This document shows, one piece after another, positions 17,359 to 27,200 of a DNA stretch of 64,000 nt. The notes beneath the pieces are model-generated. The model was not told the DNA's origin, did no database searches, and was given only the letters and a program-made list of their open reading frames with translations. Position 1 is the first letter of the stretch. The number at the start of each line of letters is the position of its first letter. The stretch comes from CAZNXJ01 sp964577115. GTDB lineage: Bacteria > Planctomycetota > Planctomycetia > Pirellulales > Pirellulaceae. The stretch spans positions 28,234-92,233 of the forward strand of contig CAZNXJ010000021.1 in NCBI GenBank assembly GCA_964577115.1, in the 5' to 3' direction. The translations under genes were made by a program, and so were the position numbers.

Positions 17359-18707
17359 CCTCGGCGGCATCCATTCTCGAGCGTGCCGGAAGCCTGCCCG
17401 CCATCAGTCCGGTCGCCAATACGAGTTGGCTGGTGCGGCTCCGCTGGGTCGCCATCGGCGGCCAACTCGCGACAATCGCGGTCGTCTTGCTGCTGTTCGA
17501 CATCGAGCTACGTGCGGCGCCGCTGTTCGCGCTGATCGGCGTCACGACCGTGTCGAACATTTTGTTTCAATGGTGGCATCGCGAAAGTAACGGCGAGGAG
17601 CGGACGGACGACGCCGAAGAGCCGCCGCGAGCGCTGCTGCTGATTCTCGCGCTCGATCTTCTCACGCTGACTGGCCTGCTCTATTTCTCCGGCGGGCCGC
17701 ACAATCCGTTCACGGTGTTCTACTTCGTCAATCTGGCTCTGGCCGCCGTGGTGTTACCCGGCTACGGAAGCTGGGCATTGACGGGGCTGGCCATCGCCTG
17801 CTTCTCGGCACTGACCTGGCTGGGCTACGTTCCCGTACCGCAGCTCGAACTCGTCCCGCTCGCCACCAACCGCTCGTCGCTCGAAATCTGGCGCTTGGGA
17901 CTCGTTGTCGCGTTCGCCACCTGCGCGGTCGTCATCTGCTATTTCATCACGCGTGTGACGGCCGAGCTGCGACAGCGGGAACAGGAGCTGCGCGTGGCCG
18001 AGCAAAAGCGGGCGCAAAGCGAACGGTTAGAGGCTCTCGCGACGCTGGCGGCCGGCGCCGGCCACGAATTGGCGTCCCCCCTTTCGACGATCGCCGTGAT
18101 CGCCAACGACTTGGCTCGGCATCTCGAAGGCTCGAACGTCGCCAGCTCGGTCATCGAAGACGTGGCGCTGATCCGCAGCGAACTGGCCCACTGCCGCTCG
18201 ATCCTCGACCGCATGTCGGGCAGCGCAGGTCAGGCAGCGGGCGAGCAGGTGGGGACCTGGCGGCTCGATCGCATCATCCAGGAAGTCGTCGATGGCCTGC
18301 GGCGTGCCGAAAACGTCCGCGTCGAAGGGCTCGAACGCGTCGGAGCGCGTACGCTGTTCGTTCCGCTCCAAGGCCTCGCCCAGGCCCTGCGGGGACTCGT
18401 GCAAAACGGACTCGACGCCTCCGAGCTGGGGCAGATCGTTGTGATCGACGTGGACGCGACGCCGGACGAAGTCATCATCCGCGTTCGCGACCAGGGGAAG
18501 GGCATGTCGCCCGACGAGAGCGCGCGCGCCGGTCAGCCGTTTTTCACGACCAAAGAGCCAGGGCAGGGGATGGGCCTCGGCCTGTTTTTGACGCGTAACG
18601 TCATCGAACGGCTCGGCGGCACACTGCGACTCGACTCGACGCTCGGCCAAGGAACCACCGCGGAAGTGCGGTTACCCACTCGGCAAAAACTCGGTTCCAG
18701 TTCATAG
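17355..18707 (+). CDS. regB: RegB/PrrB-type redox-sensing membrane histidine kinase
   Basis: 450 residues. About six transmembrane helices (residues 30-200) carry the ubiquinone-site motif GGPHNPF (113-119), which fits the RegB consensus GGxxNPF. The H-box AAGAGHELASPLSTIAV puts the phosphorylated His at 237. A Cys at 280 in AHCRSIL is placed like the redox-switch Cys265 of Rhodobacter RegB (40 residues after its His, here 43). The ATPase domain has NGLDAS and GQGMGLGLFL. Known RegB kinases sense quinone redox state and control energy and carbon pathways. The ATG is inside the stop of the aldehyde dehydrogenase gene with GGGGG upstream. The RegA-like partner follows. Confidence 0.88.
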   Translation: MTSAASILERAGSLPAISPVANTSWLVRLRWVAIGGQLATIAVVLLLFDIELRAAPLFALIGVTTVSNILFQWWHRESNGEERTDDAEEPPRALLLILALDLLTLTGLLYFSGGPHNPFTVFYFVNLALAAVVLPGYGSWALTGLAIACFSALTWLGYVPVPQLELVPLATNRSSLEIWRLGLVVAFATCAVVICYFITRVTAELRQREQELRVAEQKRAQSERLEALATLAAGAGHELASPLSTIAVIANDLARHLEGSNVASSVIEDVALIRSELAHCRSILDRMSGSAGQAAGEQVGTWRLDRIIQEVVDGLRRAENVRVEGLERVGARTLFVPLQGLAQALRGLVQNGLDASELGQIVVIDVDATPDEVIIRVRDQGKGMSPDESARAGQPFFTTKEPGQGMGLGLFLTRNVIERLGGTLRLDSTLGQGTTAEVRLPTRQKLGSSS

Positions 18708-18781
18708 TGAAAAGGAGGAAGCCAGGAAGCGCGTTCGCACCGGCGTGGACGCGCGGCGCGAGCGCTTCGCAGAGGGCAGCT

Positions 18782-19387
18782 ATGCAAGATCACGCAAACA
18801 ATCTCGTTCCCCACCTGCAAGGCGAGGCACAGGCAGGCGCGCCCCCGGTATTCGGCGCGAAACGGCTGCTGCTGGTCGACGACAGTTTCGCCTTTCGCGA
18901 ACGGCTGGCGCGAGCGTTCCGCGAGCGGGGTTTCGAAGTCGCGACGGCGGCGAACTACAGCGAGGGCATGCAGCAGGCGCGCGCGATGCGGCCCGAGCTG
19001 GCCGTGGTGGACCTGCGGATGCCCGGCCCCTCGGGGCTCGAACTGGTGCGCGACCTGATCAAACTCGACCCCACGATGCGCGTCCTGGTGCTCACCGGGT
19101 TTGGCAGCATCGCGACCGCTATCGACGCAGTGCGGCTCGGTGCGACCAACTACCTGCCCAAGCCGGCGGACGCCGACGATATCCTGGCGGCCTTCCAGCG
19201 CGGCGAAGTCGATGTCGCTCAGCAGCCGACAACGAACCACGATGTCCCGAGCCTCGCACGGGCCGAATGGGAACATATCCACCGCGTGCTCGCCGACTGC
19301 GGCGGTAACATCTCCGAGGCCGCTCGGCGACTGGGCATCCATCGCCGCTCACTCCAGCGCAAGCTCCGCAAGCGCGCTCCCGAGTAA
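18782..19387 (+). CDS. regA: RegA/PrrA-type response regulator
   Basis: 201 residues. The receiver has the acidic pair VDD (33-34), phospho-acceptor D77 in VVDLRMPGPSG, the Thr in VLTGFGS and Lys in YLPKPADAD. A linker leads to a Fis-type helix-turn-helix, NISEAARRLGIHRRSLQRKL, which is close to the RegA DNA-binding helix. ATG 18782 has GAGGG five bases upstream. A GTG at 18707 overlapping the kinase stop is possible but adds an unlike leader. It lies 74 bases after regB, so the two form one unit. Regulated targets are unknown. The adjacent aldehyde dehydrogenase is the obvious candidate. Confidence 0.9.
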   Translation: MQDHANNLVPHLQGEAQAGAPPVFGAKRLLLVDDSFAFRERLARAFRERGFEVATAANYSEGMQQARAMRPELAVVDLRMPGPSGLELVRDLIKLDPTMRVLVLTGFGSIATAIDAVRLGATNYLPKPADADDILAAFQRGEVDVAQQPTTNHDVPSLARAEWEHIHRVLADCGGNISEAARRLGIHRRSLQRKLRKRAPE

Positions 19388-19455
19388 AAACCGAACCCGC
19401 GCCGAGTTCGCGGAATTCAGCACCACGTCGCAGCCCCCTCCTGTCCCCCTCGGCG

Positions 19456-20121
19456 TTACCCAAAATCGCCGTCCGTGGTCACCATGTCACGTACCGCCGC
19501 AAACCACCGTGCCGCCTCGCGCAGCGAAACGGCCTCGAGAACGTTTCGCACCTCGAGCTTCTCCACAATCTGCGTCCGCTGGCTGCGCACCGTGTTCGGG
19601 CTCGTCCCGAAATGGTCCGCAATCCGCTGCACGTTCCAGCCTTCCGCCAGGCGGTCAAACACCTCGCGTTCTCGCCCGGTGAGCCGTTCGAAGGCCCGCA
19701 GCCGCTCGGGCAGCTCACGCGTTAAACTCGCGAGCCGCTCATAGCGTTCGGCTGTCGCGAGCAGCCGGCGAGCAGCTGCGCGGAGGTCGGCCGGCCAGGG
19801 ATGTAGCCGAGCCGCTCCGGCCGCCCAGCAGCGCGCCGCCCAGCTCGACGAGCCCAGATAGATAACCGGAGTGAGCAGCCCGCGCTGACGGAGCCGCAGC
19901 GGGAGTTCGAGGGGGGTCGAGCCGACCGTTGGGCCGAGCGTGGGAGAATTCTCGAGCAGCCCCACGGCGCACAGGCCGGGGGCATCAAGCGCCGTGGGCA
20001 AGTAATGCTCCACGTCGGAAAAGTACCGCACATGCCGACCCGCGGCGCTTAGGGCACTGCGGAGGCTGATCAAGGGCGCGGTCGGCCATGCGATCAGGTC
20101 GATTGCCGCAGGTCGTTCCAT
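19456..20121 (-). CDS. LuxR/FixJ-type transcription regulator with degenerate receiver domain
   Basis: 221 residues. The C-terminal four-helix DNA-binding domain is clear (LTGREREVFDRLAEG, then IADHFGTSPNTVRSQR). The N-terminal 125 residues have the size and strand-helix rhythm of a receiver domain. The usual phospho-acceptor position reads GLLENSP with no Asp, and the N-terminal acidic pair is missing, so phosphorylation is unlikely. ATG 20121 has only a weak GAGA upstream. It is convergent with regA and 68 bases away. It may be constitutive or ligand-controlled. No target is evident. Confidence 0.78.
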   Translation of the reverse strand: MERPAAIDLIAWPTAPLISLRSALSAAGRHVRYFSDVEHYLPTALDAPGLCAVGLLENSPTLGPTVGSTPLELPLRLRQRGLLTPVIYLGSSSWAARCWAAGAARLHPWPADLRAAARRLLATAERYERLASLTRELPERLRAFERLTGREREVFDRLAEGWNVQRIADHFGTSPNTVRSQRTQIVEKLEVRNVLEAVSLREAARWFAAVRDMVTTDGDFG

Positions 20122-20292
20122 CGTCTCGTTCTCGTGTTCCGGTGCAGCTTCGGGGCGCCCCCAGCGAAGTCACTGTAGCAAACCGGAATGACAACATACG
20201 GTCACACGAGAAACTGGTTCCGCGCGGAATTCGGACAACGTGGCTCTTGGTCGCGAGCTGGCGACCCGCCGCGACGGTTCGGATTGGCCTGG

Positions 20293-21723
20293 CTACTGCG
20301 ACTGCCGAGCGGCTGCGACCTCGGACGCGAGCGTATCGACGAGGTTGGGCTGGAGATAACGGATGAGCTGGTCCTGGGTCTGTGAGAAGAGCGTGTCGAT
20401 GCGCGCCTGCATGCGCGGGTTATCGGTGAGGACGGTTTGCCGAGCCCGCTCGAGCCGGCTGCGGAGGTCGCCGAGCGAATCGAGAGCGCGGAGCCGGTCG
20501 ACCAGCGCCTGGGCATCGTCGAGCCGCCCTTCTTGGAGGCTACGGCGGATGCGCGCGGCGAGCAGCTCACGTTGGGCGACGAGATCCACGAGCGTCGCCT
20601 GCACGCCCCGCACCAGCGCCTCGGCCTGCAAGCGTGTCTCGTCATTCAACAGGCGCACCGTCGCGACTTCGCTCGTTCCGGCCACGAGCGGTAAACGAGC
20701 CAACAGGGCTCCGCCGCTGCGAACATAGAGAATCTCAAGCGGCTTTTCGCCAACCGCCACTTCCACGCGTCCGCGCCAGTCCGTGTAACCGATCAGGCGC
20801 GTCTCCTCGGTGTCCGGATCCTTCCCGTAGATGGCATAGCCCACGAGCGGCTCCGGCGGATCGGTCTTCGTCAGCACCTCGACTTCCGTCACATCGGCCA
20901 CGCGGTGCAGGCCGAGCGCGAAGCGCTGCACGCGACTGCTCACGCGGCCGCCAAGATACGCGCGGTTGATCGAGTGGATTTGCGCGCCGAGCAGAGCGCC
21001 GTCGACCTGGTTCACGGCGAGCAGCGTCCAGTCGAGCATGCGGACACCCCCGGGGCGCGGGTTCCCGTAGCGGTCGTTCTGGCGCACGACAGCCGACATT
21101 ACGTCACCCGGCTGGATAGCGGACGGACAATAGTCGTCGACGATGAGCCCACCGGCGCGCAGGCGTAGCTGCGCTTTGTCGCCTTCGACGTGCTCGATGC
21201 GGGCGAGCGGCGTGAATGCGGCCGCCGCCGTGTCAAACACGGCGCTCGCCAGCATTTCATGTTGCCGCACGGTGCGCTGCCGCACCGGACTGAGCACGCG
21301 TGTCGCCACGTCGAGCTCGCGCGTCCACACTCGATACTCGCTCGGCGAGGCTCGGACGCCCACCATGAGCAGCTTGTCGAAGTCGTCGAGCTTGATCTCG
21401 GCGTCGAACAGCATCTGTTCGGTGAACTCGTCCAATTGCTCACAAATCGGCGCGCGCCAGAGAGCCGGCGCCGGCTCAATACTCAGCTGCCAGGTGGCTC
21501 CGGCCAGCACGCGCGCTCGCGCACGGGCCGAGTCCTCGAAACGGGCGAGGAAATCGTCGCCGAGCAGCGGTGACTGATTTGTGGCCACCCAGACATGTAT
21601 CCGGTACGGCGAATACTCCCAGGCCTCCTGGGCCTGCCCAAAGTGCGCGGGCAGCAACACCAGCGCCACCAGCATGGCCGCGCAGCCGCGGAGCCGCCAT
21701 CCTCGGCGGGCGGCTCGATACAT
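20293..21723 (-). CDS. Secreted protein of unknown function, last gene of the Exb-type envelope operon
   Basis: 476 residues with a signal peptide (hydrophobic core CAAMLVALVLLPAHFG, cleavage near AQA-QEAW). The middle is beta-rich with a segment that reads like an FlgT/CsgG-style or carboxypeptidase-regulatory sheet (LIGYTDWRGRVEVAV). The C-terminal 150 residues are helical and predicted coiled coil (LVAQRELLAARIRRSLQEGR). No family was recognised. ATG 21723 starts the signal peptide. A GTG at 21789 would overlap the upstream gene. It trails the binding-protein gene by 32 bases, so it is probably co-transcribed and part of the same periplasmic assembly. Confidence 0.65.
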   Translation of the reverse strand: MYRAARRGWRLRGCAAMLVALVLLPAHFGQAQEAWEYSPYRIHVWVATNQSPLLGDDFLARFEDSARARARVLAGATWQLSIEPAPALWRAPICEQLDEFTEQMLFDAEIKLDDFDKLLMVGVRASPSEYRVWTRELDVATRVLSPVRQRTVRQHEMLASAVFDTAAAAFTPLARIEHVEGDKAQLRLRAGGLIVDDYCPSAIQPGDVMSAVVRQNDRYGNPRPGGVRMLDWTLLAVNQVDGALLGAQIHSINRAYLGGRVSSRVQRFALGLHRVADVTEVEVLTKTDPPEPLVGYAIYGKDPDTEETRLIGYTDWRGRVEVAVGEKPLEILYVRSGGALLARLPLVAGTSEVATVRLLNDETRLQAEALVRGVQATLVDLVAQRELLAARIRRSLQEGRLDDAQALVDRLRALDSLGDLRSRLERARQTVLTDNPRMQARIDTLFSQTQDQLIRYLQPNLVDTLASEVAAARQSQ

Positions 21724-21755
21724 GTCGCGAATTCTGCCGGTCTCGAGCACCACCG

Positions 21756-24155
21756 TTACTCCCCGGACAACACGGGTTCGAGTTGCCACTGTTCGATGTT
21801 CTGGTAAAGCGACACGGTCTCGTTTTCGATGCCCTGCAAGGTTCGACTGTAGGCGTAATGTTCGACAAGTTGCCAGAGTGGAATAACGGTCACTTCGGCG
21901 TAGGCGAGCTGGTGGAGCTGCTGGAGCCGGTCACGCGCTTCACGCCACGTGCGCGCTTCTTGCAGGCGGCGTAGTGCGAGGCCGATGTAGGGGCTGGTGG
22001 TGCCCGAGATGCCTTCGCGGCCGAGCACCAACTGCGCGTCCACCACGGGCTCGCTGACGTTCATCGCAACATACAGCAGATCGTACTCGCCACTCGGGTC
22101 CGTCACCTCGCCCGGGGGCAACTGCTTCGTTTGGCAGGGAATGTTCAGCGCCTCGAGCTGCCGCGCAATGATCTCGCAAGCGAACCGCGCCACCGCGTCT
22201 TCAGGGTGAGCGAGAATGAGTGGTTTGAGCTGCGGCGCAGGTTCTTCGTTCTTCTCCGCCAGCTGCTCGAGCTGGTTCTGAGCCATGCGCGTTAGCAGCG
22301 TCGCCACGCCCGGGTCAAAGGGCCGCTCGGCCAGCTCGACGTTATACGCGTAACCAATCGGATCGTCGGGCCCGCGCCCCGGCGGAAACGGCCCCGTGAT
22401 CACTCGGCAACCATCCACCGACTGCCCTTTCAGCAATCCAGCGAGAATGAGCTGCCTTGGAATCGCATGCACGAGTGCTCGCCGAAACGTCGCGTTGTCC
22501 AGGTACGGATTCTTGAGATTGGGTACGAGCATGTGGAGGGTCGGCAGGGCGTAGGGCCGCACGATGACATTCGCATCTTGTCGCAAGACCGCCGCATCGG
22601 CGGGAAACAACCGATCAATCGCGTAGACCTCACCGCCGCGCAGCGCCGCCACGGCGTCGGCCGGATCCTCGAAGAATCGCTCGCGCACTTCTGCCGGCAT
22701 GGTCGGCGTCCCACCGACAAAATCCGCGTTGCGCACGAATCGTGTGACGCTCGGATCGCCACTCTCGTCGGCGGGCAACAGATCATACGGCCGCAGGCTC
22801 CTGGCCCACGGCGGGTCGCCGGCGACAAGCGGCACTTGGAGGTAGCCCTGCGGCACGACGTGGGGGCGCCGCAGCAGCGCCTCGACCCGATACACACCCG
22901 AGACACGCACGCTACCGACCAGATCCGCCCACGGCGCATAATACAGCGGGCTGGACACGTCAGCCATGGCGAGCAGCCGCTGCGCGATTTCGTAGCCGGT
23001 GGGTATCTGCGCCGCTTGGCCGGAGCCGCCCGCCGGTTCTGGCCGCAACTGGAGGGCAACCTGACGGTAGTCGTCGCTGTGTTCGACGGTGCCGAGCGGC
23101 GAGCGGTATTCGCCCCCTTCCGCGCCCGGGGCTACGAACTCGACCAGCAACCGATTCGTCAAACGCCCGGTGCGGCGCGCGGCCCAGTTCAGCCGATTCG
23201 ACGGATCCGGCTCGACGGCCCGCTGGAGCACCGCGATCGTCGCGATGGGATAGCGCTGGAGCGTCTCGCGCGCGAGGGCGACCGCTCCTTCCAGATCGGG
23301 CCATATGCGCAGTACCTGACGAGCGGCCAGTTGGGCTTCGAGCAGCTTGTTTTCGTTGAGCAGATGGCGCACCTCCTCGGCCTTCTTCCGCGCGTCGGCG
23401 ATGATGCGATTGCGCCATTCGGCCACGGCCGGAATCGTGGCGTCCCCGTATTGTCGGCTTAGTCGCGTGAGGAGCGTGCGCGCCGCGTCATAGTTGCCAG
23501 CCGTGACGTACTGCCGCAGCAGAATATTTGCGACGGCCGAAAGGGCGGACGTCACCGAGCGGCCACTCGGCGACGTGTAGCCGTTGTTGCGCCGAAACAG
23601 TTCCTCAAGCGTCGATAGGGCCTCGGCATACTCTTGCTTCGAGACCGAATCCGACGCGCTGGCGAACAGGTAGGTCTGGATTGCCGGGTCCAAGCCTTCC
23701 ACATGGGGGTACTTGTCCAGCAGGAACGCGTAATGCCGAAAGGCCTCGTTGAACTGTCCTGCGGCCGTCAAGCGATTGGCTTCGGCGAGCACCAGTTCCT
23801 CGAAGAGCTCCAGATTTTCAATCTCGGCCCAGCGAATCGAACGCTCGTCGACCGGATCGCTTTCGAGGCGCACGCGGAGTGAGCCGCTCGTTTGCGGGAT
23901 GACTTTCCGGCCGGGTAGTTCGAGCGGCAGGATGCGGTGCTGCGAGCCGTCGCGCTTGAGCGTAATCAGATCGAAGGGCGTCTGGAGATAAATCGGCCGG
24001 TCATCGCCCTCCTGCGCACGCAGCTCGGTGCGCGCGGCCAGCAGGGTAAGGAGCGGCACGAGGCACGCCAGCACAGGCGCGAACGTGCGCAGGCGCCGCG
24101 CGTCCATCGCTGGCGATCGTAAACCTTCCCTTGCCGCTCGTACTATTCTTCGCAT
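21756..24155 (-). CDS. Periplasmic solute-binding protein family 5 homologue with N-terminal helical repeat region
   Basis: 799 residues. A signal peptide (core VLACLVPLLTLLAA) is followed by about 300 residues of TPR-like helices (LEELFRRNN, LLTRLSRQYGD). The second half resembles the oligopeptide-binding protein family, with NPYLDNATFRRALVHAIPR and the C-terminal lobe with IIARQLEALNIP. Normal members deliver peptides to an ABC permease, but no permease or ATPase gene lies nearby. The neighbours are ExbB/ExbD. I chose ATG 24155, with GAGG nine bases upstream. A later ATG at 24107 also precedes a signal peptide. The binding fold may have been adapted for sensing or capture in a non-ABC system. 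Confidence 0.75.
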   Translation of the reverse strand: MRRIVRAAREGLRSPAMDARRLRTFAPVLACLVPLLTLLAARTELRAQEGDDRPIYLQTPFDLITLKRDGSQHRILPLELPGRKVIPQTSGSLRVRLESDPVDERSIRWAEIENLELFEELVLAEANRLTAAGQFNEAFRHYAFLLDKYPHVEGLDPAIQTYLFASASDSVSKQEYAEALSTLEELFRRNNGYTSPSGRSVTSALSAVANILLRQYVTAGNYDAARTLLTRLSRQYGDATIPAVAEWRNRIIADARKKAEEVRHLLNENKLLEAQLAARQVLRIWPDLEGAVALARETLQRYPIATIAVLQRAVEPDPSNRLNWAARRTGRLTNRLLVEFVAPGAEGGEYRSPLGTVEHSDDYRQVALQLRPEPAGGSGQAAQIPTGYEIAQRLLAMADVSSPLYYAPWADLVGSVRVSGVYRVEALLRRPHVVPQGYLQVPLVAGDPPWARSLRPYDLLPADESGDPSVTRFVRNADFVGGTPTMPAEVRERFFEDPADAVAALRGGEVYAIDRLFPADAAVLRQDANVIVRPYALPTLHMLVPNLKNPYLDNATFRRALVHAIPRQLILAGLLKGQSVDGCRVITGPFPPGRGPDDPIGYAYNVELAERPFDPGVATLLTRMAQNQLEQLAEKNEEPAPQLKPLILAHPEDAVARFACEIIARQLEALNIPCQTKQLPPGEVTDPSGEYDLLYVAMNVSEPVVDAQLVLGREGISGTTSPYIGLALRRLQEARTWREARDRLQQLHQLAYAEVTVIPLWQLVEHYAYSRTLQGIENETVSLYQNIEQWQLEPVLSGE

Positions 24156-24230
24156 GGCCTCTCGCCTCACGCCGTGCAGCGGAGTGTCCGTTGCTCGCTT
24201 CCTGGTACCCACATTGCTGAGTACATGCCG

Positions 24231-27200
24231 TTAATTACCGACCGGTTCCAATTCCGCGACCCGGTGCAGCGTCCCGTCATAGGTCGCCACCCACCAGTCG
24301 CTGCCGGACTGTACAGGCCCGGATGCAAGCGGCTCTCCGACGTCCGTTTTGGCGAGGACACGACCGTCCTGCCCGCCGAGCCGCAGGAGCTCTCCCTGCA
24401 CCGTAGCCACCAGGTAATCCTGCTCGGCGACGCTCACACCGGCCACGCCTCCAAGGGCCACCGGGGCGGCCCACTGCCGCTCGCCCGATTCCGCGATCGC
24501 AATCACCCCTTCTTCATCCGTCGCTACGAGCACTGCATTGCCCACGCGCTCCGGCCCCCAGACGATGCGGCCTTTGACGGGTACCGCCTCCCCAGCTTCG
24601 AGGCGCGGAAGCTGAAGTGGCAATAGCGCATCGCTGTCGCTGCGTCGCACGCCAGCCCAGGCTCGCTCGCCCAACACGGTGAAGCCGGTGATGGGTTCTT
24701 CATCAAGCGTGACGCTTTCGAATGCTTCGAGATGCGGCCGCCCTGTTTCGACAATCCCCACGCGATACGCGCGGCTGCGTCCGTCCGCGACGACGAACTC
24801 GGGCGCGTCGGGGATCAGTGCCGGCCGCCGCCAGTTGACTCGGCTTCCCGCTTCAACGGCCGGATGGAAGGGCAGGACCTGATTGTCACCCGTCGTCAAA
24901 CTCAGCAGCGTGATCTGGCCGTTCACCAAGGGAACGAGCAGTCCGCCGTCCATGGCGATAGGCGCCGTCGTCGCTGCGCGTTCGGGAATATTGAGTCGCA
25001 TGAGCCGCAGGTCGCGGCCTCCTTGAGAGACATCAATCACCAGGGCGCGGCCCGCGCTGCTGAACACGGCATAGCGCCCGTTGCCGAGCGGCACGGCGGC
25101 ATCGAATACCAGATTGGCAACCTGATCATTGCCCGCCGCCTCGACGAGCCCCTGCTGCATCGAATCGGCCGTCGCTCGGATAAGACCGCCCCGGGCCGTG
25201 ATGGCGGCGACGCCGTCGGCGACCGGGAACATTTCGAGTACGGGGGCGGCGATGTCGGTTTCCCAATAAACGGTCTTCTCGTTCTCGTGATCCACCGCCG
25301 CGACACGGAACCCCGGTGCATTCGCCGCTCGGCGAATATGCACCAGTGCCGGGCCGACGCGCTGTAGGGGGCCGACGAACGTATCGCCTTCGTTTTCAAT
25401 CCCGCGGCGAGCCAACTGGCCCTGGCTCGCCTGAATGTCGTAACGGACGAGCCGCTGGTCGGCGACCCAAAGCTTGCCGCGTTCGGCAAGCACAAAGCTG
25501 GCGACCGCCTCGCTACGCGTGGCAGGAAGCGGTTTGATGTCCTCGACGACCGGCGGCTGCGCGTCGGGGTTGATGTCCAGCACATGGATCGCCCCTTGCG
25601 TCGTCGTATAGATCAGCCGTCGCCCCAGTGACTCGGGGGAGCGCACGATCTGGCCCGCCAGCCGAATGGGCTCCTGCGCGGGTCCCTGCGGAATGCCGTC
25701 GGCGTCGAGCGTCAAACAATGGACCAGCGCGTAGTCAGGACCCGCGTTTTCGGCGATGAACAATCGCCCCACGGCCGGCGTCGGCGGTACGACGATCGTG
25801 CCCGAACGGTGTCCGAGATAGTACACCGCTCGGCACTCCATCGACTCCGGCGAGAGCACATACAGATTGTCATTTTCGCCAACCTGGTAGAGCTGTGCGA
25901 CGCGCGGATCCGCGCCGACGGACATCGGCAGTTTCTGGCCGATGTTCGTCTGACGCGAGCTCTTGCCGTTCGTCGCATCAATGCTCCACACGAATCCGGA
26001 ATGGGTCGTCACGAGCACGCGATCGCGCCACACGACGGGGGCGTAGAACGGTTCACCGATCCTAAGTCGCCAAACGACTTCCCCCGTACGCGCGGCAACG
26101 CGCATGACTTCGTGGTCGGCGGTGAGCGTTACCAGCACGTCGGCCCCGGGCTCTTTGGAAAACATGTCGGGATAGGCCTCGGAGCCGTGCCCCACAAAAC
26201 GGCGCCAAAGCACCTTCCCGGTGGCGGCGTCCAGCCCATAGACCGAGCCTTGTGCCAGAACGGCCACCGTCTGGCCATCCACTCCGGGCACCGCGCCGCC
26301 GGAGCGCGTCGAGACGACAATCGAATTGCCGGACGCCTCGGGATCCTCGGCCGACCCTTCCACCGTCTGCACCGCAACTTCGACCAGGTCGCGCTGGACC
26401 TGCGAAATGGCCGCGACGGATTCGATGATCCGCGGGTGGCGTTCGAGAATGGGATACTTCGTCACCAGCTCGTCCCGAATGCGGTACGCCTCCTGCGGCT
26501 GGCGATTTTGAAGCGCCTCGTTCATCGACGCGACGGCCGCGTCGAGCTCGCGGTTACGGCCGATGTCGCGCCGCACGAGAGCCATCGTTTCCTGGACGCG
26601 CGAAATAACGCCCGTAATGGTTTTGCGCAGCGAGGTCGGAATGTAGGCCGGATCTTCGACCAGTTCCATGGCGGCATCGGCGGACTGGAGGAGTTTTTCG
26701 GCCTCCTCAACGCTCTGCGCATTCTGCGCTTGCTGGGCAAACGCGAGCGCAATGTCGGGCAGGAGCGACGCCAGTTCCTCACGCACCACCTGGAAATCGG
26801 GTTCCTCCTTTAAGGGCGGCAAGATTTCCTGGGCCGTCGCCAGCGCCCGCTCAGGATTCCGCCCGCCTTCGGCAACCATCCGGAAGCGCGCCATCTCTTT
26901 CTTGACGCGTGCCTTGCCGGCATCCGTGTCATACGGGAACGAACTCAGCATCTGCTCGTATTTTTCAATGGCATTCGCGTACGCGGCGTTGCGGTAATCT
27001 TCTTCGGCCGCCGCAAAGATCTCTTGCGCGGTACCGCGCGTCATCGAGCGGTAGAGGGCAAACCCGAGAACGAGCAGCAGCACCAACACGCCGCCACCGA
27101 CCAGCATGAGCGGCGAGTCCCACGGGTTTTCGCGGGCTCGTTTCTTCTTAGCAAGAAAAGCCGCCGCCGCGGACGTCGGCTCCGACTGCTCAATCGGCTC

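Noticed and set aside
22467..23462. 331-codon plus-strand frame
   Set aside because: Antisense to the solute-binding-protein homologue; no start signal and no family match.
25719..26813. 364-codon plus-strand frame
   Set aside because: Antisense to the membrane propeller gene; composition typical of a GC shadow.
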